64,000 nt of DNA from Variovorax sp. J22G73 (GTDB taxonomy: Bacteria > Pseudomonadota > Gammaproteobacteria > Burkholderiales > Burkholderiaceae_C): assembly GCF_030317035.1 (NCBI RefSeq), contig NZ_JASZYK010000001.1, forward strand, positions 124,001-188,000, read 5' to 3'. A program made the position numbers and the translations under genes. How positions within the stretch are numbered: the first letter of the stretch is position 1; each line of letters begins with the position of its first letter. The notes beneath the pieces were generated by a model, which did not search any database, was not told the DNA's origin, and saw only the letters and a program-made list of their open reading frames with translations. Positions 57,175 through 64,000 of the stretch are shown here, piece by piece.

Positions 57175-58794
57175 CTACAGCTGGTCCGTCGGCACGAACC
57201 ACGAGAACAGCAGCAGCTGCAGCCGCGTGAGCATGCTCGAGTCGGGTTCGCTGTCGAGCACCTCGTTCTGCACGTCGCCGGTGCCCACCCATTGCACGTT
57301 CTGGCCGTCGGGCTTCAGGGTCACGCGGTACACGCCCTCGATGTCGTCGAGCTGGTAGGCGAACAGCAGGGCCTGCGTCAGGTCGAAGCTGCGCACGCGC
57401 ACGCCGAACTCGGTGTTCAGCCGGGCGGAGCGCGGGTCGAGGTTCATCGAGCCCAGCAGCACCCACTGCCGGTCGACCAGCGCCAGCTTGGCGTGCAGCC
57501 GGCCGCGCGCCTTCTTCAGCAGGTCGCGAAACTGCCCGGCGCGGCGCAGCTGCTGCGTGCTCACCTCGTACAGGTTCACGCCCAGCTTGAGCATGTCGAC
57601 GCGGTAGCGGTTGTAGTTGATGTTCACCAGCGGCTCGTCGCTGTCGGCCAGCGAGTTGGTGATGACGGTGATGTTCACGCCGTGCGCGCGGCCCATGCGG
57701 ATGCGCTCCATGCCCTCGTCGCCTGGAATGAAGTACGGCGAGATCACCACCACGTTCGACTGCGCGGTGGCCACCATTTCATGAAAGCGCTGCGCCAGCG
57801 GTTCGGTGGGGTGCGCCATGACGCCCAGCGCCTTATTGGGGCTGTCGGCCGTGGCGTTGGCCTCGGCGCGCATCCACTTCAGCTCGCCGACGTTGGCCAG
57901 CTGCGCACCCAGCGGCAGGTCGCCCAGCAGGTCGGTAATGGGCAGCGGGTCGGGCGGCGGGGCGTGCGCGGGGGAGGTGGCCTCCTCGAAATCGGCCTTG
58001 AGCTCGGCCGCCGTGCGGCTGGTGCTGGCCACCCGCTGCAGCGGGTAGACCACGTCGCTGTTCCAGTAGGTGTCGAAGATGGCGGCCGACTCCGGCACCA
58101 CCGGGCCGGCCAGCAGCAGCTCGAAGTCGATGAAGTTCGCGCTCTCGCTGCGCAGGAAGTATTCGTCGGCCAGGTTGCGCCCACCCGCGATGACCATGGC
58201 GCCGTCGGCCACGAACAGCTTGTTGTGCATGCGGTGGTTGAGCCGCCGGAAGTCGGTGAAGAACTCCAGCCAGCGGCCCGACGAATGGTCGCGCGCGTTC
58301 ACGAACGGGTTGAACAGCCGCACCTCGGCGTTGGGCTCGGCGGCCAGGCCGAGCAACAGGCGGTCCATGCCGGCGGTGTAGAAGTCGTCGAGCAGCAGCC
58401 GCACGCGCACGCCCCGGCGCGCAGCGTTGCGCATTTCGCGCAGCAGCAGGCGGCCGGTCTTGTCGTTGCCGAGCTGGTAGGTCTGGATGTCGAGCGACGA
58501 CGTGGCGCGGCGCATGAGCTCCAGCCGCGCGTCGAGCGCGAAAGAAGCCTCGATCAGCGGGCGCATGCTGGAGAGCCCGTCGGGCGGGGAATTCAGGCTC
58601 GTGGCCGCGCGGCCGAGTTCGGTGGCGGCGGAGGCCGGAATCGCGAGCGTCGGCGCCTCGGCGGTGAGGCCGCGCGGCGGCAGGCCGGCGCAGCCGACCA
58701 GCGCGAAGGCCATCAAAAAGACTGCTGCCAGGGCCATCGGGCGCAGAGCCGGACCGCGCAACGCGGGAAACAGGAAGGCAATGAGCTTGAGCAT
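57175..58794 (-). CDS. Phospholipase-D family lipoprotein (ClsC-like)
   Basis: Encodes 539 residues from ATG 58794. Two HKD motifs are complete: His190-x-Lys192...Asp197 (HNKLFVADG) and His434-x-Lys436...Asp441 (HAKLALVDR), each with a downstream Ser/Asn set. The N-terminus has a lipobox-like LVGCAGLPP (Cys35), so it is probably a lipoprotein; the internal Met20 would give a more compact signal peptide. The length and layout fit ClsC-type cardiolipin synthases or other periplasm-facing PLD proteins. No ymdB-like partner gene is adjacent. Divergent from the TonB receptor. Confidence 0.87.
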   Translation of the reverse strand: MLKLIAFLFPALRGPALRPMALAAVFLMAFALVGCAGLPPRGLTAEAPTLAIPASAATELGRAATSLNSPPDGLSSMRPLIEASFALDARLELMRRATSSLDIQTYQLGNDKTGRLLLREMRNAARRGVRVRLLLDDFYTAGMDRLLLGLAAEPNAEVRLFNPFVNARDHSSGRWLEFFTDFRRLNHRMHNKLFVADGAMVIAGGRNLADEYFLRSESANFIDFELLLAGPVVPESAAIFDTYWNSDVVYPLQRVASTSRTAAELKADFEEATSPAHAPPPDPLPITDLLGDLPLGAQLANVGELKWMRAEANATADSPNKALGVMAHPTEPLAQRFHEMVATAQSNVVVISPYFIPGDEGMERIRMGRAHGVNITVITNSLADSDEPLVNINYNRYRVDMLKLGVNLYEVSTQQLRRAGQFRDLLKKARGRLHAKLALVDRQWVLLGSMNLDPRSARLNTEFGVRVRSFDLTQALLFAYQLDDIEGVYRVTLKPDGQNVQWVGTGDVQNEVLDSEPDSSMLTRLQLLLFSWFVPTDQL

Positions 58795-58897
58795 GAGGGC
58801 GGCCAGCGCACGGGGCGTGCGGGCGGCATGGTAGCTGCTCCGCCTCCAAACCAAAGACGCAATTTCACAACGCAACGCCCTTCGCCCAGGTTGGAAA

Positions 58898-58945
58898 TTG
58901 CCAAACCGCTAACTTTCGGCTAATAAAATGAGAATAGTTCTTAAT
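58898..58945 (+). promoter_or_regulatory. Promoter plus Fur box of the TonB receptor operon
   Basis: TTGCCA (58898-58903), exactly 17 bases, TAATAA (58921-58926). Immediately after comes AATGAGAAT-A-GTTCTTAAT (58927-58945), a good match to the 19-bp Fur consensus, covering the expected transcription start. Fe-loaded Fur bound here would block initiation. Confidence 0.82.
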
Positions 58946-58967
58946 AGTATTTGGAGAGATGTCGGGT

Positions 58968-61088
58968 ATGAGCAAGTTGGTCGCGCGGCGCAAGGCCGCA
59001 TCGGTGCTGGTCGGATGCCTGGCAATCTACGCACAGCACCAAGTGCTGGCGCAAACGGCGAATTCCGGGTCGTTGCCTGAAGTGCGGGTCGACGCCAATG
59101 CCGAAGCCGAGACCGCCACTTCCGCCGTCATCGGGTACCGCGCGAAGAACGCGGTCACCGCCACCAAGACCGACACGCCGCTGGCGGAAACGCCCCAGTC
59201 CGTCACCGTGGTCACGCGCGACCAGATGGTCGACCAGGGCGCCACCAACCTGCAGGACGCGCTCACCTACGCCGCGGGCGTGCGCTCCGACGCCTACGGC
59301 CTGGACTCGCGTTCGGACAGCTTCTCGGTGCGCGGCAGCGATCCCTCGGTCTACCTCGACGGCCTGCAGACCTTTTCTTCCGGCTGGTACACGGCCACGG
59401 CACGCCCCGACCCCTACACGCTGGAGCGCCTCGAGGTGCTGCGCGGGCCGGCCGGCATGCTGTTCGGCGCCGGCACGGCCGGCGGCGTGGTCAACATGGT
59501 CAGCAAGCGGCCGCAGCAGCAGGCGTACCGCGAAGTGGGCGTGCAGCTCGGCTCCTTCGGTCGCAAGCAGGTGCAGGCCGACTTCACCGGCCCGCTGACG
59601 GCCGACGGCGACTGGTCGTACCGCCTGGTTGCGCTGCAGCGCAAGTCCGATACGCAGGTCGACTATGTGCCGGACGACCGCTCGCTCGTCATGCCGTCGC
59701 TCACCTGGCGGCCCAGCGCCGCCACCTCGTTGACATTGCAGGCCCTGTGGCAGAAGGACAAGACCGGCAGCACCTCGCAGTTCTTTCCATGGCAGGGCAC
59801 CATCCTGCCGAACGTCAACGGACCGCTGTCGTCCAGCCGGTTCATCGGCGAGCCGGGCGACGGCTACGACACCGAACGCAAGACCTTCGGCTGGATGTTC
59901 GAGCACAAGTTCAACGACGACTGGACGTTCCGGCAGAACTTCCGCATGTCGCGCACGTTCAACGACTCGCACTACCACTACGGCGACTTCTTCTCGCTGC
60001 CCGGCGGCTGGGGCCTCGACCCCGTCGGCCAGCGCCTGCTGGGCCGTGTCAACGACAAGTCGCTGACCTGGACGCGCATGACCGGCGTCGACAACCACGT
60101 CGAGGGTCACTTCAACACCGGCGCGCTGCGCCACACCTTCCTGGTGGGCGCCGAATACTCGCGCCAGCGGCAGGACAAGATCGAAGGCTCCACGTTCAGC
60201 AGCATCGACGCCTATGCCCCCGTCTACGGCATTGGCTACGTGCCCGTCACCGAGCTGGCCGCCCGGCCCCGCACCACGCAGCGCAACGCAGGCGTCTACG
60301 TGCAGGACCAGATGAAGCTGGACAACTGGATCTTCGTGGCCGGGCTGCGCCATGACCGCAGCACCTCCGGCACAGCGGGCAGCGACTCGGAGACGACCAG
60401 CGCCACCTCGAAGCGACTGGGCGTGATGTACACGCTGCCCTCGGGCTGGTCGCCCTACCTGAGCTACACCGAGTCGTTCACCCCGCAGGCGGGCACGAAC
60501 GTCGAGGGCAACCTGTTCAAGCCGCTGCGCGGCGAGCAGGTGGAGGCCGGCGTCAAGTACCAGCCCGCGGGTTCGGCCACGAGCTTCACTGCCTCGGCCT
60601 TCTCGCTGAAGGAAAAGAACCGCGTCGTCTCCGACAGCACCAACCCCAACTACGGCCGCCAGGTCGACTCGACGAAGAACAAGGGCGTTGAGCTCGAGCT
60701 CAAGACCACGCTGGCGCGCGACCTGGACCTGATTGCCAACTACACCTACATCGACGTCGACCACAAGCTCACCGAGCAGCCGCGCAACCAGGTCTCGGTA
60801 TGGGGCAAGTACCGCTTCGCCATTGCGGGCGTGCCGGGCTTCTCGGCCGGCGCCGGCGTGCGCTACATGAGCAACTTCACCGACCTGGACGGCACCAGCG
60901 CGGGCCCGCGCGTGCCGTCGGTGACGCTGGTGGACCTGATGCTGGCCTACGAGTCGGCCAAGTGGCGCTATGCGCTGAACATCAACAACGCCACCGACAA
61001 GACCTACTTCAGCACCTGCCTGTCGCGTGGCGACTGCTGGTACGGCGCGCGCCGCAGCGTGGTCGCCAGCGCCACGTACCGTTTCTAG
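58968..61088 (+). CDS. TonB-dependent siderophore receptor
   Basis: Encodes 706 residues. GGAGAG at 58953-58958 is directly abutted by ATG 58959 but correctly spaced for ATG 58968, which is therefore chosen. Signal peptide to about HQVLAQ, a plug domain with TDTPLAETPQSVTVVTRDQMVDQGA and the VLRGPAGMLFGAGTAGGVVN motif of siderophore receptors, then a 22-strand barrel ending ATYRF. The C-terminal loop has two Cys (STCLSRGDCW). It imports a ferric siderophore, probably a hydroxamate type by overall resemblance to FhuE/FoxA-like proteins; the ligand is unproven. No sigma/anti-sigma pair is adjacent. Confidence 0.94.
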   Translation: MSKLVARRKAASVLVGCLAIYAQHQVLAQTANSGSLPEVRVDANAEAETATSAVIGYRAKNAVTATKTDTPLAETPQSVTVVTRDQMVDQGATNLQDALTYAAGVRSDAYGLDSRSDSFSVRGSDPSVYLDGLQTFSSGWYTATARPDPYTLERLEVLRGPAGMLFGAGTAGGVVNMVSKRPQQQAYREVGVQLGSFGRKQVQADFTGPLTADGDWSYRLVALQRKSDTQVDYVPDDRSLVMPSLTWRPSAATSLTLQALWQKDKTGSTSQFFPWQGTILPNVNGPLSSSRFIGEPGDGYDTERKTFGWMFEHKFNDDWTFRQNFRMSRTFNDSHYHYGDFFSLPGGWGLDPVGQRLLGRVNDKSLTWTRMTGVDNHVEGHFNTGALRHTFLVGAEYSRQRQDKIEGSTFSSIDAYAPVYGIGYVPVTELAARPRTTQRNAGVYVQDQMKLDNWIFVAGLRHDRSTSGTAGSDSETTSATSKRLGVMYTLPSGWSPYLSYTESFTPQAGTNVEGNLFKPLRGEQVEAGVKYQPAGSATSFTASAFSLKEKNRVVSDSTNPNYGRQVDSTKNKGVELELKTTLARDLDLIANYTYIDVDHKLTEQPRNQVSVWGKYRFAIAGVPGFSAGAGVRYMSNFTDLDGTSAGPRVPSVTLVDLMLAYESAKWRYALNINNATDKTYFSTCLSRGDCWYGARRSVVASATYRF

Positions 61089-61117
61089 AATAAGCCTTAC
61101 CCAACAGCCACCACGAC

Positions 61118-62311
61118 ATGAACAGCCGAAAGATCAAGACCTGGGCCTGGGTGCACAAATGGAGCAGCCTGGTGTGCACGGTGTTCATGCTGCTACTGTG
61201 CCTCACCGGCCTGCCGCTCATCTTCCACCACGAGATCGGCCACCTGCTGGGCACCGAGGTCGAGGCGCCGAAGATGCCGGCCGGCACGCCGCGCATCAGC
61301 CTGGACCGCGTGCTCGACATCGCCAAGGCGCAGCACCCCGACCGCGTGGTGCAGTTCGCCTCGCAGCCCGAGGACGACGACGGCCTGTGGTTCGTCACGC
61401 TCACGCCCACGCCGGCGCCCACGGACGACTTCAAGTCGATCGCGGTCGATGCGCGCACCGGCCAGATCCTGGCGCAGCCCAAGTTCGACGAGGGCTTCAT
61501 GTACGTCATGTTCAAGCTGCACGTCGACCTGTTCGCGGGCCTGCCGGGCAAGCTCTTCCTGGGCTTCATGGGGCTGCTGCTGCTGGTGGCCATCGTCTCG
61601 GGCGTGGTGCTGTACTCGCCCTTCATGCGCAAGCTCGACTTCGGCACGGTGCGCCGCGAGAAGCGCTCGCGCCTGAAGTGGCTCGACCTGCACAACCTGC
61701 TGGGCGTGGTCACGCTGGTGTGGCTGTTCGTGGTGGGCTCCACCGGCATGATCAACACCTGGGCCGACCTGCTCATCAAGTACTGGCAGTACGACCAGCT
61801 CAGCGCGCTGCTCACGCCCTACAAGAACGAACCGGTGGTGGCGGTCAACGAGCGCGCCTCGGTGCAGCGCTCGATGGACGCCGCGCTGCAGCAGGCGCCC
61901 GGCATGAAGCTGTCGTTCATCGCCTTCCCGGGCACCTCGTTCTCCAGCCCGCACCACACCACCTTCTTCGTGCGCGGCAGCGAGCCCTTCACCTCGAAGC
62001 TCTTCCAGCCGGTGCTGGTGGACGCCAAGACCGCGCAGGTCACCGCGTCGCCGAAGTTGCCGTGGTACCTCACGGCGCTGCTGGTGTCGCAGCCGCTGCA
62101 CTTCGGCGACTACGGCGGCATGCCGATGCAGATCATCTGGGCGCTGCTCGACATCGCGACCATCATCGTGCTGGGCAGCGGCCTGTACCTGTGGCTCAAG
62201 CGCGGCAACACGGTGCCCGCGGCCAAGAAAAACCCGGCGCATGAACCGCCCCAGGTTCCCGACACCGCGCAACCCACGCCGGCCGCCGCAAAGGCACAGG
62301 CACAGGCATGA
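61118..62311 (+). CDS. PepSY-associated membrane protein, probable siderophore-iron reductase
   Basis: Encodes 397 residues with four main membrane helices: near residues 15-38, 145-170, 190-215 and 340-365. The PepSY_TM arrangement is clear: KTWAWVHKWSSLVCTVFMLLL at the start, KLHVDLF, LDLHNLLGVVTLVWLFVVG and PLHFGDYGG carry conserved His residues that could bind heme. Such proteins follow TonB receptors and are implicated in reducing ferric siderophores at the inner membrane. It is 29 bases after the receptor, in the same Fur-controlled transcript. The C-terminal tail is Pro/Ala/Gln-rich. Confidence 0.9.
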   Translation: MNSRKIKTWAWVHKWSSLVCTVFMLLLCLTGLPLIFHHEIGHLLGTEVEAPKMPAGTPRISLDRVLDIAKAQHPDRVVQFASQPEDDDGLWFVTLTPTPAPTDDFKSIAVDARTGQILAQPKFDEGFMYVMFKLHVDLFAGLPGKLFLGFMGLLLLVAIVSGVVLYSPFMRKLDFGTVRREKRSRLKWLDLHNLLGVVTLVWLFVVGSTGMINTWADLLIKYWQYDQLSALLTPYKNEPVVAVNERASVQRSMDAALQQAPGMKLSFIAFPGTSFSSPHHTTFFVRGSEPFTSKLFQPVLVDAKTAQVTASPKLPWYLTALLVSQPLHFGDYGGMPMQIIWALLDIATIIVLGSGLYLWLKRGNTVPAAKKNPAHEPPQVPDTAQPTPAAAKAQAQA

Positions 62312-62523
62312 AGCAACAACACCACAGCCACCAACATCCTCAGCACCAAGGCTTCTGGCGCATGTGGGGCTGGCCGATCGTGCTGGGCCTGCTGACGATC
62401 GTCGGGCTGGTTTCCGCGCTCTTCAGCGACGGCGGGCTGGGCGACATCCTGGCGTGGATCACGCTGGGCATCCCGGTGATCGTCTGCGCGTGGTTCGGCT
62501 GGCGAAAGTCGCCCGCTCGCTAG
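62308..62523 (+). CDS. Small His-rich membrane protein of the iron operon
   Basis: Encodes 71 residues. The first 14 residues contain five His and five Gln (KQQHHSHQHPQHQ), then two membrane helices (about 17-38 and 45-63) and a basic end RKSPAR. The ATG overlaps the PepSY gene stop by 4 bases. The His-rich cytoplasmic or periplasmic tail could bind a metal. Short proteins of this kind often close TonB-receptor/PepSY operons; function unknown. Confidence 0.85.
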   Translation: MKQQHHSHQHPQHQGFWRMWGWPIVLGLLTIVGLVSALFSDGGLGDILAWITLGIPVIVCAWFGWRKSPAR

Positions 62524-62550
62524 CCGCCGCAGGCATTCATTTCTTTCGAG

Positions 62551-62578
62551 CGGCCCGTGCAGTGCCCGGGCCGTTTTG
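62551..62578 (+). terminator. Terminator of the TonB receptor operon
   Basis: CGGCCCG (62551-62557) pairs with CGGGCCG (62567-62573), followed by four T residues. It lies 28 bases after the last stop. The rest of the 258-base gap up to 62781 shows no gene; it has a few short direct repeats of GTGCAAAGG. Confidence 0.72.
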
Positions 62579-62781
62579 CTTGTGCACGAAGGTGAAGGTG
62601 CAAAGGCAAGTGCGCAAAGGTGTAAAGCCTTCGCATGGTCAGTCGCAGGTCAGCCTGCCGTGTCATGCGTTCGCCATGGGGAGGTCACACAGCCCCCGCA
62701 TGATTCGGCCGCGCTGCGCCACCCCTGGGAAGGGGAGGCGAGGCGCTTCGCCCTCATTCGCGGACTCTCTTTTCCCCTTTT

Positions 62782-64000
62782 ATGACCTTCTCCATTTTTC
62801 GCACGTCGCGTGCGCCGTCGGCGCTCGCCACGGTGGCCGTGCTGTCGGTGCTCGCGGCCTGCGGCGGCAGCGACAACCAGCCTGGCGCCATCGTTCTTCC
62901 GCCCGCGGCGTCCACGCCCGCGCCGGCCCCTGGCGAGGCACCGCCCGTCGTCGACGCCGGCAAGCCGGTGCAGGTGGCGTTCATGCCCGACATCCACTTC
63001 CACGACGTCTACGCCAACTTCCAGGACGGCTCGTTCCCCGGCGTGTTCAACCCGAAGTCGGGCCGCAACGCGACCATTCGCCTGATGCATGCGCAGATGA
63101 CCTCGACGCGCCTGTTCAACGAAAACTACTTCGCCTTCATGACCGCGCTCGACGACGCGGTGGCGCGCGGCGTGAAGCTCATCGCGCTGCCGGGCGACTT
63201 CTCGGACGACGGCCAGCCCGTGCACATGCGCGGCCTGAAGAAGGTGCTGGACGACTACGCGGCCAAGCACGGCATCCAGTTCTTCGCCGCGCCCGGCAAC
63301 CATGACCCGAACCGTCCGCTGGAGCGCGCGGGCGGCAAGAACGACTACCTGGGCCTGGACCCCAACTCGGGCCGCGTCGGCTTTCCGCAGCCCATCTACA
63401 GCAAGGGCGGCAACGGCGACTGCGCGGCCGGCAACTACAGCGGCGCGTGGGCCAAGGTCAACTTCTCGTACTGCACCGAGGAAGTGAAGGAGCTGGGCTA
63501 CGCCGGCATCACCCAGGCCCTCGACCAGCACGGCTTCATGCCCAAGGACGGCTACCGCTACTTCGAGACGCCCTACAGCACCTACACCTACCAGGACTAC
63601 ACCGCGGCCAAGGCGAAGGAGCAGGCCGTGTGGAGCAAGCGCGAGTTCGAGATCTGCGCGCAGGGCGCCGGCGGCACCTACAAGAAAGACGGCTACACCT
63701 TCTGCCGCAACGTGCCCGACACCAGCTACCTGGTCGAGCCCGTGGAGGGCCTGTGGCTGGTGGGCATCGACGCCAACGTCTATGTTCCGACGGGCGCCGG
63801 CGCCAACGACTTCAACGGCTCGGGCGACGCCGGCTACAACAAGATGCTGACCCACAAGCCGCACGTGATCGCGTGGCTGAAAGACGTGGTCGCGCGCGGC
63901 AAGAAGCAGGGCAAGCAGGTCGTGGCCTTCAGCCATTTCCCGATGAGCGAGTTCTTTAACGGCGCGTCCGACGACATCATCGCGCTGCTGGGCGCCGGCA
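62782..64000 (+). CDS. Calcineurin-type metallophosphoesterase, lipoprotein (partial)
   Basis: The gene starts at ATG 62782 and runs off the right edge after 406 codons without a stop. The signal ends at LSVLAACGGSD, a lipobox with Cys, so it is a lipoprotein. A Pro/Ala linker precedes the catalytic domain. Metal ligand motifs: FMPDIHFHD, PGDFSDDG, APGNHDPN and FSHFPMSEF, all of the calcineurin-like family. Inserted between them is a long segment with several Cys (GDCAAGN, SYCTEE, EICAQG, FCRNV). It may hydrolyse phosphomonoesters or diesters outside the cytoplasm. It probably forms its own transcription unit. Confidence 0.88.
   Translation, partial: MTFSIFRTSRAPSALATVAVLSVLAACGGSDNQPGAIVLPPAASTPAPAPGEAPPVVDAGKPVQVAFMPDIHFHDVYANFQDGSFPGVFNPKSGRNATIRLMHAQMTSTRLFNENYFAFMTALDDAVARGVKLIALPGDFSDDGQPVHMRGLKKVLDDYAAKHGIQFFAAPGNHDPNRPLERAGGKNDYLGLDPNSGRVGFPQPIYSKGGNGDCAAGNYSGAWAKVNFSYCTEEVKELGYAGITQALDQHGFMPKDGYRYFETPYSTYTYQDYTAAKAKEQAVWSKREFEICAQGAGGTYKKDGYTFCRNVPDTSYLVEPVEGLWLVGIDANVYVPTGAGANDFNGSGDAGYNKMLTHKPHVIAWLKDVVARGKKQGKQVVAFSHFPMSEFFNGASDDIIALLGAG

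Overview
The window is GC-rich, densely coded bacterial DNA. Gram-negative-type porins, a Tct-type periplasmic binding protein, a type II secretion cluster, PdxA/Tct pairing and many ABC importers with LysR/AraC regulators point to a betaproteobacterium of the Comamonadaceae. Variovorax or a close relative is the best guess; this is inference from gene content and style, not from a marker gene. No rRNA, tRNA or CRISPR array was seen, and no prophage beyond one lone tyrosine recombinase.

Layout. 1-9302: type II secretion genes gspE(partial)-D-N-M-L-K-J-I-H-G on the minus strand, with a short gspC divergent from gspG. 9352-16512: ilvA, a lone tyrosine recombinase, and two inverted paralogous general porins flanking osmC and coq7. 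The left porin has lost its normal start region, and a promoter plus terminator just upstream of it outline a possible ~90-nt small RNA. 16635-23631: a peptide-type ABC importer operon with an M20 amidohydrolase inside it. 23763-26428: a DUF3311/sodium-solute symporter pair and a DODA-type dioxygenase. 26466-36496: a sugar-phosphate neighbourhood (zwf divergent from an AfuABC-like importer, a YihX-like HAD phosphatase, a lipocalin, tal, pgi). 36477-39639: pdxA-like and tctC with a divergent LysR. 39751-50661: a complete polyol module (MtlEFGK-type importer, D-arabinitol dehydrogenase, sorbitol-type SDR, fructose-6-phosphate aldolase-like protein, fructokinase, AraC regulator, xylulokinase). 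50791-52931: groEL/groES under CIRCE. 53052-57132: an N-carbamoyl/ureido hydrolase, a LysR, a divergent aspartate-carbamoyltransferase-like protein and a TauE/SafE permease. 57175-64000: a phospholipase-D family lipoprotein, a Fur-type promoter driving a TonB siderophore receptor with a PepSY protein and a small His-rich membrane protein, and a partial metallophosphoesterase lipoprotein.

How it fits together. The polyol module feeds fructose-6-P and xylulose-5-P into the pentose-phosphate/Entner-Doudoroff enzymes encoded 5-10 kb away (zwf, tal, pgi). The AfuABC-like importer and the HAD phosphatase between zwf and tal/pgi suggest that imported sugar phosphates may enter at the same point. Most promising for follow-up: the porin/sRNA locus at 12.2-16.5 kb, the AfuABC-zwf-tal-pgi neighbourhood, the carbamoyltransferase-like protein lacking the usual active-site lysine, and a 21-bp-phased direct repeat upstream of the polyol operon that looks like an AraC-family operator.
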